Shown: positions 8,216 to 16,562 of the stretch, one piece after another
Layout of the letters: each line of letters opens with the position of its first letter
Position numbering within the stretch: position 1 is the stretch's first letter
Notes under the pieces: generated by a model
What the model saw: only the letters and a program-made list of their open reading frames with translations
What the model was told of the DNA's origin: nothing
Databases searched by the model: none
Assembly (NCBI GenBank): GCA_002529455.1
Contig: NYMS01000013.1
Coordinates: 1 to 64,000, forward strand
DNA length: 64,000 nt
DNA from: Glycomyces fuscus
GTDB taxonomy: Bacteria > Actinomycetota > Actinomycetes > Streptosporangiales > Streptosporangiaceae
Direction of reading: 5' to 3'
Made by a program: the position numbers and the translations under genes

Positions 8216-8320
8216 GCCGTCGTCCGGGGCCCTCGGCGGCGGGCGGCGGGCGGGGTGAAGCGGAGGTCTGCAGCAGGCACAGGCGCCCGCGGGGTAGCTG
8301 GAGGTAGTGGGCGGCGGGTG

Positions 8321-8359
8321 GTGCGAAGCGGAGCGGAGACCCCGAACGGCACCGCCTAG
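8321..8359 (-). repeat. GAAGCGGAG...GGCACCGCCTAG repeat, copy at the 3' end of the Mn permease gene
   Basis: The plus strand reads GCGAAGCGGAG and then GGCACCGCCTAG, the last bases overlapping the TAG stop (minus strand) of the permease gene. A closely similar block lies at 52592-52625, again ending exactly on the TAG stop of a minus-strand gene, and a looser copy is at 8254-8290 (GTGAAGCGGAGGTC then GGCACAGGCGCC). Possibly a small dispersed element or a shared 3'-end signal. Confidence 0.4.
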
Positions 8360-9276
8360 AGCGCGGGCGGTTCCTCCGTGGAAAGGGCCCTCTCACGCGC
8401 GGCGGCGCGCGCCCGGAGCACGCGCGCGGCGCGGCCGCGCCGCAGCACGCCCTGCCCGGGGGAGAACAGGTAGGCCAGGGTGAACGCCGCCGACTGGGCG
8501 AGCACGATCGCCCCGCCGGTGGACACGTTCAGGTGGAAGCTGACGAACACCCCCGCCACGGCCGCCGCCACCGCCACGGCCGAGGAGATGACCAGCATCC
8601 GCTCGAAGCGGTCGGTGAGCAGGTAGGCGGTCGCGCCGGGGACGATGACCATGGCCACGACCAGGATGATCCCCACCGCCTGCAGCGCCACCACCACGGT
8701 GACCGACAGCAGGCCCAGCAGCAGGGTCTCCAGCAGGCGGGGGTTGATGCCCACCGCGTGCGCGTGGACGGGGTCGAAGGCGTACAGGGTCAGGTCGCGG
8801 TGCTTGTACCAGACCACCGCCAGCACCACCCCGGCCAGGACGAGTACCTGCCAGATGTCGGTGTCGGAGACCCCCAGCACGTTGCCGAACAGGATGTGTC
8901 CCAGGTCGGTCTGGCTGGGCACGCGCGAGACCAGGACCAGGCCCAGGGCGAACATGGCCGTGAAGACCACGCCGATGACGGCGTCCTCCTTGACCCGGGA
9001 GGTGCGGTTGACCGCCCCGATCAGGGCGACCGACCCGGCGCCGAAGACCAGCGCGCCCACGGCGAAGGGCAGCCCGAACAGGTAGGACAGCACGACCCCG
9101 GGCAGGACGGCGTGGGAGACGGCGTCGCCCATCAGCGACCAGCCCACCAGGGTCATCCAGCACGACAGGACGGCGCACGCCACCCCGGCGACCACGCTGA
9201 CCAGCAGGGCCCGCCGGACGAAGTCGAAGCCCATGGGCACCGTGAACCACTCCGCGAACACGGTCAGCGCGTCCAT
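8356..9276 (-). CDS. Manganese/iron-type ABC transporter permease
   Basis: Membrane permease of 306 residues in the ABC-3 family (MntB/TroC/PsaC). The ATG at 9276 follows GAGAGGGG and lies inside the end of the ATPase gene (13-base overlap). Eight to nine helices can be traced, for example ALLVSVVAGVACAVLSCWMT, LGLLSVTVVVALQAVGIILV and VAVAAAVAGVFVSF. The family motif GDAVSHAVLPGVVLSYLFGL (about residues 50-69) and FDPVHAHAVGINPRLLE, the cytoplasmic coupling loop, are clear. The C-terminal 40 residues are basic and cytoplasmic. Last gene of the three-gene importer operon; its TAG stop is part of a repeated motif. Confidence 0.9.
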   Translation of the reverse strand: MDALTVFAEWFTVPMGFDFVRRALLVSVVAGVACAVLSCWMTLVGWSLMGDAVSHAVLPGVVLSYLFGLPFAVGALVFGAGSVALIGAVNRTSRVKEDAVIGVVFTAMFALGLVLVSRVPSQTDLGHILFGNVLGVSDTDIWQVLVLAGVVLAVVWYKHRDLTLYAFDPVHAHAVGINPRLLETLLLGLLSVTVVVALQAVGIILVVAMVIVPGATAYLLTDRFERMLVISSAVAVAAAVAGVFVSFHLNVSTGGAIVLAQSAAFTLAYLFSPGQGVLRRGRAARVLRARAAARERALSTEEPPAL

Positions 9277-10010
9277 GCCGTTCCCCTCTCGTCGGTGTGG
9301 ACCCCGAAGGCCTCCATGAGGGTCTCCGGGCGCAGGACCTGTTCGGGGCTGCCGTGCGCGAGGACGCGGCGCTGGAGGAGCACCGCCTCGTCGCACAGGG
9401 CGGGTACCTGGGCCAGGTCGTGGGTGGACACCAGCAGGGTGTGGCCCTCGCCGCGCAGTTGCAGCAGCAGTTCGGTGATGCGGCCCTCCGAGCGCTTGTC
9501 GACCCCGGCGAAGGGCTCGTCGAGCAGCAGTACGTCGGCGCCCTGGGCGATGGCGCGGGCGATGAAGGCGCGTTTGCGCTGGCCGCCGGAGAGCGCGCCG
9601 ATCTGGCGGTCGGCCAGGTCGGCCAGGTGGGTGCGGTCCAGGGCGTGGTCGACCGCCTCCCGGTCGGCGGGGCGGGCACGGCGTCGCTGTCCCATGCGCC
9701 CGTAGCGGCCCATCATCACCACGTCGCGCACGCGCACCGGGAAGGCCCAGTCGACCTGCTCGGACTGGGGCACGTAGCCCACCAGTCCGCGGCGGCGGGC
9801 GGCGGCCCCGGTGTGCCCGAGGATGCGCACCCGGCCCCGTTCGGCGGGAACGAGGCCGAGCACGGTCTTGAACAGGGTGGACTTGCCCGACCCGTTGGTG
9901 CCGAGCAGGCCGCAGACGCGACCGGGGGCGACGGACAGGCTCACGCCGTCCAGTGCCAGGACGTCGCCGTAGCGGACGGTGGCGTCGGTGACCTCGATGG
10001 CGGCGTTCAC
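9264..10010 (-). CDS. Manganese/iron-type ABC transporter ATP-binding protein
   Basis: Cytoplasmic ATPase of 248 residues from a GTG at 10010, preceded by GGGAGGAGCG. Walker A is GTNGSGKS (residues 37-44), the Q-loop is in GYVPQSEQVDWAFPV, the signature is ALSGGQRKR, Walker B is VLLLDEP and the H-loop is STHD. The QSEQVDWAFPV stretch is typical of metal-importer ATPases of the MntA/ZnuC group. The GTG overlaps the TGA of the binding-protein gene (GTGA), and its own end overlaps the permease start, so the three genes are translationally coupled. Confidence 0.93.
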   Translation of the reverse strand: MNAAIEVTDATVRYGDVLALDGVSLSVAPGRVCGLLGTNGSGKSTLFKTVLGLVPAERGRVRILGHTGAAARRRGLVGYVPQSEQVDWAFPVRVRDVVMMGRYGRMGQRRRARPADREAVDHALDRTHLADLADRQIGALSGGQRKRAFIARAIAQGADVLLLDEPFAGVDKRSEGRITELLLQLRGEGHTLLVSTHDLAQVPALCDEAVLLQRRVLAHGSPEQVLRPETLMEAFGVHTDERGTAWTR

Positions 10011-10954
10011 CGCTCCTCCCCCCGCAGTCCGGCCACGATGGCCTCGGCGTCGTGTCGCAGCAGGTCCAGGTAGGTGGGGACGGGGCCGTCCTCCTCGGAC
10101 AGGGAGTCGACGTAGAGGGTCCGGCCCATGGCGGCGCCGGTCTCGCGGGCCACCGAGCGCTGGGAGCCGTCGTTGACGGTGCTCTCGCAGAAGACGGCGG
10201 GCACCCGGTTGTCGCGGACGAACTCGGTGACGGCGGCGGTCTGCTGGGGGGTGCCCTGGGTCTCGGCGTTGACCGGCCACAGGTACATCTCTGTCAGGCC
10301 CGCGTCGCGCGCCAGGTAGGAGAAGGCGCCCTCGCAGGTGACCAGGGCGCGGGAGCCGTCGGGGACCTCGGCCAACTCGGTCTCCAGGTAGTCGCCGACC
10401 TCGCTGATCTCGGCCTTGTAGGCCTCGGCGGCCTCGGCGTAGACCTGTTCGCCCTCGGGGTCGAGTTCGGTGAGGGCGTCGCGGATGTTGTCGACGTAGA
10501 CGGGGGCGTTGTCGGGGGACATCCAGGCGTGGGGGTTGGGTTCGCCCTCGTGGCCGCCCGAGGAGATGGGGATGGTCTCGACCCCCTCGCTGAGCACGGC
10601 GGTGGGGGCCTGCACGCGCTCGGTGAACTGGCCGAACCAGGCCTCCAGGCCGAGCCCGTTCTCCAGGATCAGGTCGGCGTCCTGGCCGCGGACGAGGTCG
10701 TCGGGGGTGGGCTCGTAACCGTGGATCTCGGCGCCGGGCCGGGTGAGGGAGGCGACCTCCACGCGTCCGTCGGCGACGTTGCGCGCCATGTCGGCGAGGA
10801 CGGTGAACGTGGTCAGGACCAGGAGTCGCCCGTCGTCGCGGGTCTGCCCGGCGGAGGCGGAGCAGGCGGTCAGGGCCAGGGCAAGGGCGAGGGAGGCGGC
10901 GGGGAGCTTCGCCGACCAGGAATGTGAAGAAGCCTCATCTTGAAAGTTCGGCAC
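10007..10954 (-). CDS. Manganese-binding lipoprotein of ABC importer
   Basis: Extracellular metal receptor of 315 residues in cluster A-I. The lipoprotein signal ends in the lipobox LTAC after ASLALALALTAC; the n-region is long because the only in-frame start is the GTG at 10954. Expected metal ligands are visible: His in EIHGYEPT, His in NPHAWMSP, Glu in TCEGAFSYL and Asp in LYVDSLSEEDGPVPTYLDLL. The Glu ligand and LWPVNAETQGTPQQ point to the Mn/Fe group (PsaA, MntC) rather than zinc receptors, which have a third His and a His-rich loop. First gene of the operon. The start codon lies within a 22-bp palindrome and seven bases from a -10-like box, suggesting a leaderless, metal-repressed message. 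Confidence 0.9.
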   Translation of the reverse strand: MPNFQDEASSHSWSAKLPAASLALALALTACSASAGQTRDDGRLLVLTTFTVLADMARNVADGRVEVASLTRPGAEIHGYEPTPDDLVRGQDADLILENGLGLEAWFGQFTERVQAPTAVLSEGVETIPISSGGHEGEPNPHAWMSPDNAPVYVDNIRDALTELDPEGEQVYAEAAEAYKAEISEVGDYLETELAEVPDGSRALVTCEGAFSYLARDAGLTEMYLWPVNAETQGTPQQTAAVTEFVRDNRVPAVFCESTVNDGSQRSVARETGAAMGRTLYVDSLSEEDGPVPTYLDLLRHDAEAIVAGLRGEER

Positions 10955-10967
10955 GCCTAACTTTTTA
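10943..10967 (-). promoter_or_regulatory. Palindromic DtxR/MntR-like operator over promoter and start codon
   Basis: Plus-strand positions 10943-10964 read AAAGTTCGG-CACG-CCTAACTTT, a palindrome with ten matched positions per arm except one and a 2-base core mismatch. The half-site TTAGGC resembles those of DtxR-family regulators (TTAGG...CCTAA). On the minus strand a TAAAAA -10-like box (10967-10962) overlaps it, and the GTG start (10954) falls in its centre. A bound repressor would block both polymerase and the first codon. A DtxR-family gene lies 25 kb away at 35578-36279. Confidence 0.6.
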
Positions 10968-11341
10968 CCACAAGCGAGCCAAACTACACATCGCGGCAGG
11001 CGTGTCCTGGCCGTGGGCCCGGCCACCGCACTACCCGGGCGGACGTCGCGGACACACCCGCGCGGCGGGCTCTCCCCCTGGGGACCGCGGCCCTGTCCCG
11101 ACGGAGCGGCGCGGTGTGGAGCCGGGGCCGACCGGTCCACGCCGGGACCTCCGAAGGCGCCCCGTGCCCGTCCGCGTCGTTCGCCGTCCGCGTCGGCTGC
11201 CGCCCACCCGGGCGTCCGGCCGACCTCTGGGCGCAGGCCCTCGGGTACGGGCCGTACGGGCCGCGCCGCGAGCCGCCGAGCGGCGTCCGTCCCACCGCCC
11301 GGGAGGAGGGGGCTGCCGCCCGGCGCCCCCGAGCCGGTCGC
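10968..11341. other. Gene-free stretch upstream of the Mn importer
   Basis: About 370 bases between the importer promoter and the end of the SARP gene, both on the minus strand. The first 30 bases are AT-rich (part of the importer promoter); the rest is GC-rich without a frame of protein-like composition. I see no RNA gene or clear terminator. Confidence 0.45.
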
Positions 11342-14300
11342 TCAGTCCGGGGCGGCGAGGGAGGCCCGGGCCGAGGCGGCCCAGTGCGGCGCCCCGGCCC
11401 TGTCGGCCACGCGCAGGGCCAGCCGGTAGTGCTCCGCGGCCCGTTCCCGGCGCCCGAGCGCGCGGTCGAGGTCGCCGAGCTGGTGCGCGACCGGCCCCAG
11501 GGTCAGCATGCCGCTGCCCGCACCGGCCAGCTCCCCGGCGGCGGGTGAGAGCAGGCGGTGGGCGCGCTCCATCGCGGGGCGGTCTCCCACGGCGACGGCG
11601 GCGCGGGCTGCCAGACAGGTGAGGACCTCGCGGAGCAGGCCGGGCGGAGCCTCGGGCGGCGGCGGTGCGGCCCCGGGGAAGGCCAGGGCGTCGGCCCAGG
11701 GGGCGTAGGGTCCCCAGCCCTCGCGCGGGTCCACCGGGGCGGGCCCCCCGCCCTGGAGGCGCAGGCACAGCAGGGCCAGGGGCAGGATGCCCTGCTCCAC
11801 CCCCGGCATGCCGGTGTCGGCGAGCCGCACGCTCGCGGAGCGGTAGGCGGCCTCGGCCTCCTCGGCGCGTCCCCGCACGGTCGTGCGCAGCGCGGCGTAC
11901 CACCGGGTGAACACGCCCACGAGCGGGATCTCGTACCGGGAGCCCAGCCGGTCGGCGTGGGCCGCGTGGGCGTCGGCGGCGCGAAAGTCCGCGAGCGCGG
12001 AGTGGGCCTGGACCAGGACGAGGTGGCCGAGCACCTCGAAGGTCACCAGGCCGTGCCGGGCGGCCAGGTCGACCAGCTCGGCGCCGATCTCCACGCGGCG
12101 CGGGGCCCGCCCGGCGCTCCGGAAGGACTGCATGAAGCGGGCGTTGAGCGCCAGGCACAGCAGGGCCGGGTCGCCGAGCCCGCGGGCGATCTCCTCGGCC
12201 TGGCGGGCCGCGTCCCGGCCCCGGTCGGTGGCGGTGCCGCGCAGCTCCAGGGCCAGGGCGCACAGCAGGCGGGCGCGCTGCTCCCGGCGGTCCCCCGGCA
12301 GGGCGGCCAGCGTCCGCTCGGCGGCCCCGGCTACCTGCCGGGCCAGCGCCTCGTCGTCGTTGCGCGGCCACAGGGCGGGCACGTCGAAGGCGGTGATGAC
12401 CTGCGCCGTCAGCTCCACATCGCCCAGCTCCTCGGCCGCGGCGACCGCCTGGGCGCGGTGGCGGCGGGCCGCCTCCAGGCGGCCGGTGACGGCCAGCGCC
12501 CGCACCATGCCCATGACCGCCTCCAGGCGTTCGCGGACCCGCCCCTCACCGGAGCGGTCGTGGGCGGTGACGGCCTCCCGCCACAGCCGGGCCGCCTCGT
12601 GCGGGGCGAAGCGCTCCTCGGCCCGCAGGGCGGCGGTGCGCGCGTGGTGCGCGGCCCGGGCCGCCGTGGCACGGGTGCCCGCCCGGCCGAAGTGGTGGGC
12701 GAGCACGGCGGACCGGTCGGGGTGGAGCGACTCGACGGCCTCGGCCACCGCCGTGTGCCAGTGCGCCCGGCGCGGTCGGGAGAGGTCCTCGTAGAGGGTG
12801 TCGCGCACCAGCACGTGCGCGAAACGCAGTCCGGGGACGTGGTCGGGGTCGTCCGTCTCCGCGCGGTCGGTGAGGAAGCCCGCCTCCAGCGCCTCGTCCA
12901 GGGCGTCGAGCAGGGCGCCCTCGTCCTGGGACAGGGCCGACAGGACGTCGGGGTCGATGTCGCGGCCGATCACGGCGGCCTGCCGCAGCAGGGTCCGGGC
13001 CCCGGGCGTCAGCGAGTCCAGGCGGTGGCGGATGACGTCGCGCACCCCGGCGGGGACCGCGTCGAGCGCGGCGCCGTCCCCGCCGGACAGCAGCCGGGCC
13101 AGTTCGCGGACGAAGAAGGGGTTGCCGCCGCTGCGCCGGTGGACGGTGCGCAGGGCCCGCCGGCCGACGTCGCGGCCGACCAGGGCCCGGACGAGTGCGC
13201 CCGTCGCGTCCTCGGCCAGCCCGCCCAGGTAGGCGCGGACCGGTTCGCCGGGGGCGAGCCGGGCCAGGGCCGCGGTCAGCCCCGGGAGGACCTCGCCGGT
13301 CCGGTAGGTCCCCACCAGCAGCACCGGCCCCGGGAACGCTTCGCAGGCCAGGGCGGTGAACAGTTCCAGGGTCTCCTCCCCCGCCCGGTGCAGGTCGTCG
13401 AAGACCAGGAGGACGGGGCCGCGCCGCGCGGCCGAGGCAACGAGGCGGGCGGCCCCGCGCAGGACGCGGAAGCGGGCCGCCGCGGGGTCCGCGGCGGTGG
13501 CCCTGGCGGCCGTGCTCCGGCCGGTACCCGTGATGACGCTGACCGCCGTGGTGTCCGCGGTGTAGGGGGTGCTGGGGTCGGCGGAGGTGGAGGCTCCCCC
13601 GAGCGCCGCGGTGTCCGCGCCCGGGGTGCCCCGGCCGGGATCGGCGGCGGCCGTCAGCACGGCGGCGATCTGCGTCCAGGGCCAGTCGGAGGGCGCCCCC
13701 TCGTGCCCGGGGCCGCGACCCCGGGCGGTGGTCCACCCGCGCTCGGCCAGCCGCCGCGCGAACTCCTCGGCCAGGGCCGTCTTGCCCGCCCCGGCGTCAC
13801 CGGAGACCAGCGCGACCCGGGCCGGAGCGTTCGGCGCGGCGGAGGCGGCGGCCCGCTCCAGCAGCTCCAGTTCCCGGTCCCGGCCCACGAAGGGGCGCCG
13901 GACGTGTTCGGACGCGGTCCCTGCCCGCGACGGACGCGCGGTGACGACGGCACGCGGGGTGAGGCGGGGCGCCTGGGCCAGGACGTCGGCCTCCAGCTGC
14001 CGCAGCTCGGGCCCGGGGTCCACCCCCAGTTCGCTCGCCAGGGTCCGGCGGGCCCGGCGCAGCGCGGCCAGCGCGTCGCCCTGACGGCCCGAGCGGTACA
14101 GGGCCAGCGCCCACTGCCGCCAGGCGTTCTCGCGCAGGGGGTGGGCCAGGGCGTGCGCCTCCAGGGCGGGAACGGCGTCGTCCGCCCGTCCCAGCGCCAG
14201 GAGCGCCTCGGCGTGCCGCTCCACCGCCAGCAGCCGCAGCCCGTCCAGCCGGTCGGTCTCGGTACGAGCCCAGGCATAGGCGGCGAACTCGGCGTAGGCG

Positions 14301-14746
14301 GGCCCCCGCCACAGCCCGAGGGCCTCCTCCAGCCCGTCCAGCGCCTCGTCGGGCCGATCCTCGGCGAGCAGCGCGCCGCCGCGGGAGACGGCCGCCGCGA
14401 AGCGCCGGGCGTCGACCGCCTCGGGGCGGGTCCGCAGCGCGTAGCCCGGTGGCGCGGTCACCAGCAGCCGGGCGGGCCGCCGCGCGGGCCGGTCCGGTTC
14501 CAGGGACCGGCGCAGCGCGGAGACGAAGGTGCGCACCGCCGCCACGGAGCCCTCGGCGGGCGCCTCCCACAGGTCGTCGACGAGGCGCTCGACGGGCACG
14601 GCACGGCCCTCGGCGACCAGGAGCCGGGCCAGGACGGCGCGGTGCCGCGGCCCCTTGAGGGCGAGCGGTCCGTGCGCGCCGACGGCCTCCAGGGGGCCCA
14701 GCACGCGGAAGGACACCGCCGCCGCGTCCGTCTCCTCCCCCGTCAT
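11342..14746 (-). CDS. Large AfsR/SARP-type regulator with AAA ATPase and TPR region
   Basis: Multidomain regulator of 1134 residues. Residues 10-95 are an OmpR-type winged helix (FRVLGPLEAVGAHGPLALKG, then VERLVDDLWEAPAEGSVAAV), followed by the bacterial transcriptional activation domain to about 255 (ELGVDPGPELRQLEADVL). A linker leads to an AAA/STAND ATPase: RPFVGRDRELELL, Walker A SGDAGAGKTALAEEF, Walker B VLLVFDDLHRAGEE. An Ala/Thr/Asp-rich insert of about 70 residues splits the ATPase domain. The C-terminal 450 residues are helical repeats of TPR type. Such proteins control antibiotic or metabolic genes in response to phosphorylation or ligand. No biosynthetic cluster is adjacent. Start: ATG at 14746; a GTG at 14779 is possible, and neither has a strong ribosome site. 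Confidence 0.88.
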   Translation of the reverse strand: MTGEETDAAAVSFRVLGPLEAVGAHGPLALKGPRHRAVLARLLVAEGRAVPVERLVDDLWEAPAEGSVAAVRTFVSALRRSLEPDRPARRPARLLVTAPPGYALRTRPEAVDARRFAAAVSRGGALLAEDRPDEALDGLEEALGLWRGPAYAEFAAYAWARTETDRLDGLRLLAVERHAEALLALGRADDAVPALEAHALAHPLRENAWRQWALALYRSGRQGDALAALRRARRTLASELGVDPGPELRQLEADVLAQAPRLTPRAVVTARPSRAGTASEHVRRPFVGRDRELELLERAAASAAPNAPARVALVSGDAGAGKTALAEEFARRLAERGWTTARGRGPGHEGAPSDWPWTQIAAVLTAAADPGRGTPGADTAALGGASTSADPSTPYTADTTAVSVITGTGRSTAARATAADPAAARFRVLRGAARLVASAARRGPVLLVFDDLHRAGEETLELFTALACEAFPGPVLLVGTYRTGEVLPGLTAALARLAPGEPVRAYLGGLAEDATGALVRALVGRDVGRRALRTVHRRSGGNPFFVRELARLLSGGDGAALDAVPAGVRDVIRHRLDSLTPGARTLLRQAAVIGRDIDPDVLSALSQDEGALLDALDEALEAGFLTDRAETDDPDHVPGLRFAHVLVRDTLYEDLSRPRRAHWHTAVAEAVESLHPDRSAVLAHHFGRAGTRATAARAAHHARTAALRAEERFAPHEAARLWREAVTAHDRSGEGRVRERLEAVMGMVRALAVTGRLEAARRHRAQAVAAAEELGDVELTAQVITAFDVPALWPRNDDEALARQVAGAAERTLAALPGDRREQRARLLCALALELRGTATDRGRDAARQAEEIARGLGDPALLCLALNARFMQSFRSAGRAPRRVEIGAELVDLAARHGLVTFEVLGHLVLVQAHSALADFRAADAHAAHADRLGSRYEIPLVGVFTRWYAALRTTVRGRAEEAEAAYRSASVRLADTGMPGVEQGILPLALLCLRLQGGGPAPVDPREGWGPYAPWADALAFPGAAPPPPEAPPGLLREVLTCLAARAAVAVGDRPAMERAHRLLSPAAGELAGAGSGMLTLGPVAHQLGDLDRALGRRERAAEHYRLALRVADRAGAPHWAASARASLAAPD

Positions 14747-14906
14747 GGCAGCCAATCTATCCGGCGGTCCGCCCTGCACGGGGCCGCTCGCGCCCCTGCT
14801 CAGCCGTTGCTCATCGGCTGCTCATCGATCCCGGGGAGGCTCGTGGACGACCGAGCTCCCCGGCGACCGCCGGAGGACCGTCTTCGAACCACCGGAGGAG
14901 ACCACC

Positions 14907-15785
14907 GTGGAACCGAGGATCCAGGGATTCGACTACCAGCGCGTGCCCGTCGCCGAGGGCGTGGCGCTCAACGCCGCCGTCGGCGGGTCGGGCAGCCCCC
15001 TCGTACTGCTGCACGGCTTCCCCCAGACCCACCTGATGTGGCGGCACGTCGCGGCCGACCTGGCCGCCGACCACACCGTCATCTGCCCGGACCTGCGCGG
15101 CTACGGCGACAGCGACAAGCCCGCCGACACCGACGGGCGGGCCTACGCCAAACGCACGATGGCCGCCGACGTCGTCGCCCTGGCCCGGGCCCTGGGCCAC
15201 GACCGCTTCGCCCTGGCGGGCCACGACCGGGGCGCCCTGGTCGCGATCCGCGCCGGGCTGGACCACCCCGGCGCCGTCACCCACCTGGCCTCGCTCGACG
15301 TGCTGCCGACCCTGGACATGTGGGAGGTGCTGCGCGGGGCCTCGGCCGCGGTGGGCTTCCACCTGTACCTCATGGCCCAGCCGCCCGGCCTGCCCGAGCA
15401 GCTGATCGGCGCCAGCCCGGACGCGTTCTTCGGGCACTTCCTGGACGTCTGGACGCGCGACCCCGAGGCGGTCCCCGCCGACGTGCGCGCCGCCTACCTG
15501 AGGGCCTCCCGCGAGGCCGTGGCCTCGATCGTCGCCGACTACCGGGCCTCGGCCGGGATCGACGTCGAGCACGACGAGGCCGACCGGGCGGCCGGGCGGC
15601 GCCTGGCCATGCCGGTGACGGTGCTCCAGCAGGACTGGGGCGCGGCGCTGGGCTACGACGCCGCCGCGGTGTGGCGGGCCTGGGCCGCGGACCTGCACCA
15701 CAGCACGGTGACCTGCGGCCACTTCATGGCCGAGGAGGCTCCGGCCGAGGTGGTCAAGGCGCTGCGCGACCTCCTGGCCCGGTAG
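14907..15785 (+). CDS. Alpha/beta hydrolase, fluoroacetate dehalogenase/epoxide hydrolase type
   Basis: Cytoplasmic hydrolase of 292 residues from the GTG at 14907, with GGAGGAG six bases upstream. Oxyanion motif LLHGFPQTHLMW (residues 34-45), then PDLRGYGDSDKP, the nucleophile elbow AGHDRGALV with Asp in place of Ser, and the catalytic His in CGHFMAEEAP. DLRGYGDSDKP together with GHDRGA is the pattern of haloacetate (fluoroacetate) dehalogenases and related epoxide hydrolases, which use the Asp to form an ester intermediate. Whether C-halogen bonds or epoxides are attacked cannot be settled here. It is divergent from the SARP gene with 160 bases between, a possible control link. Confidence 0.82.
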   Translation: MEPRIQGFDYQRVPVAEGVALNAAVGGSGSPLVLLHGFPQTHLMWRHVAADLAADHTVICPDLRGYGDSDKPADTDGRAYAKRTMAADVVALARALGHDRFALAGHDRGALVAIRAGLDHPGAVTHLASLDVLPTLDMWEVLRGASAAVGFHLYLMAQPPGLPEQLIGASPDAFFGHFLDVWTRDPEAVPADVRAAYLRASREAVASIVADYRASAGIDVEHDEADRAAGRRLAMPVTVLQQDWGAALGYDAAAVWRAWAADLHHSTVTCGHFMAEEAPAEVVKALRDLLAR

Positions 15786-16048
15786 GCGGGGCGCGGGGCG
15801 GCGGCACGGGTCCGAGTGCTGCACCGCGGCCCGCGGGGTCAGCGACTCGGGGTGGAACCGCTCGGCGCGGCCGCGCGTGGTGTACATGTCCCAGTAGTGC
15901 GGGTGTACGACGTCATGGGCAGGCTCACCGGCACGCCCTGAGCGGGGGGCGCCAGCGCCCCGGAGGACGGTCGGCCCGGGCCGTGGGGCGTCGTTGCCGC
16001 AGGCGGATCCGGACTCTGTCAGAATTCCTGGAAAAAGATCGGTGGCCG
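15786..16048. other. Intergenic stretch with a possible gene remnant
   Basis: About 260 bases before the ECF42-type promoter; the whole gene-free gap runs to 16127. On the minus strand, 15815-15930 encodes a short open stretch reading DVVHPHYWDMYTTRGRAERF, followed by HPESLTPRAAVQHSDP, which looks protein-like but has no start, no ribosome site and no extension. It may be the scrap of a lost gene; I do not recognise the family. The remainder shows nothing. Confidence 0.3.
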
Positions 16049-16076
16049 TGTCGATCCGTCGCGCCCCCCGTTCGAC
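16049..16076 (+). promoter_or_regulatory. Predicted ECF42-dependent promoter of the yciI-ecf42 pair
   Basis: TGTCGA at 16049-16054 and CGAC at 16073-16076, 18 bp apart. From memory, the motif described for ECF42 sigma factors in Streptomyces venezuelae is TGTCGA at -35 with CGA(C/T) at -10, upstream of DGPF genes. Placement 50 bases before the GTG of the DGPF gene fits a transcription start near 16085. Confidence 0.65.
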
Positions 16077-16127
16077 CTAGGGGTGAGAGGGCCGGAAGGG
16101 GCCCGCGACAACCAGGGAGACAGAGCC

Positions 16128-16547
16128 GTGAAGTACATGCTGATCATGCGCGCCACCGACGAGGCCTTCGCCCGGATGGGCGAGGTCGACTTCGACGAGA
16201 TCCTCGCGACCATGGGCCGGTACAACGAGGAGATGATCCGCGCCGGGGTCCTGGTCGCCGCCGAGGGGCTCGACGACGCGGCCGAGGGCGTGGTCGTCGA
16301 CTACTCCTCCGAGCCGCCCGTGGTCACCGACGGCCCCTACGGCGAGACCAAGGAGCTGTTCGGCGGGTTCTACATCCTCAACGTGTCCTCCAAGGAGGAG
16401 GCCGTGGAGTGGGCCAAGCGGTCGCCGATGACCGGTCCGGGGTTCAAGACCGAGATCCGCCGGGTCACCACGATCGACGAGTTCCCGCAGGACAACGAGT
16501 GGATCCAGAAGGAGCGGGCGTGGCGCGAGGCCACCGGCCAGCTCTGA
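16128..16547 (+). CDS. DGPF/YciI-family protein
   Basis: Small cytoplasmic protein of 139 residues from the GTG at 16128 (AGGGAGA upstream). It has the YciI/YCII-related ferredoxin-like fold: MKYMLIMRATDE at the start, and the family mark TDGPYGETKELFGGFYI at residues 68-84, where DGPY is this copy's version of the DGPF motif. The C-terminus (EIRRVTTIDEF, DNEWIQKERAW) is usual for the group. Biochemical role unknown; DGPF proteins are encoded next to ECF42 sigma factors and are their conserved targets. Here the stop is 15 bases from the sigma gene and a predicted ECF42 promoter lies in front, so both form one autoregulated unit. Confidence 0.9.
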   Translation: MKYMLIMRATDEAFARMGEVDFDEILATMGRYNEEMIRAGVLVAAEGLDDAAEGVVVDYSSEPPVVTDGPYGETKELFGGFYILNVSSKEEAVEWAKRSPMTGPGFKTEIRRVTTIDEFPQDNEWIQKERAWREATGQL

Positions 16548-16562
16548 GCGGAGCGACCGGAG

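Noticed and set aside
5655..8396. A 913-codon minus-strand frame opposite tctCBA
   Set aside because: Gly/Arg/Gln-rich antisense shadow of well-supported membrane-protein genes.
10007..10954. Zinc-type (ZnuA) receptor
   Set aside because: No His-rich loop, and a Glu in TCEGAF occupies the third ligand position as in Mn/Fe receptors.
10984..11295. A 103-codon minus-strand frame upstream of the Mn importer
   Set aside because: Arg/Gly/Pro-rich with no ribosome site; the region looks non-coding.
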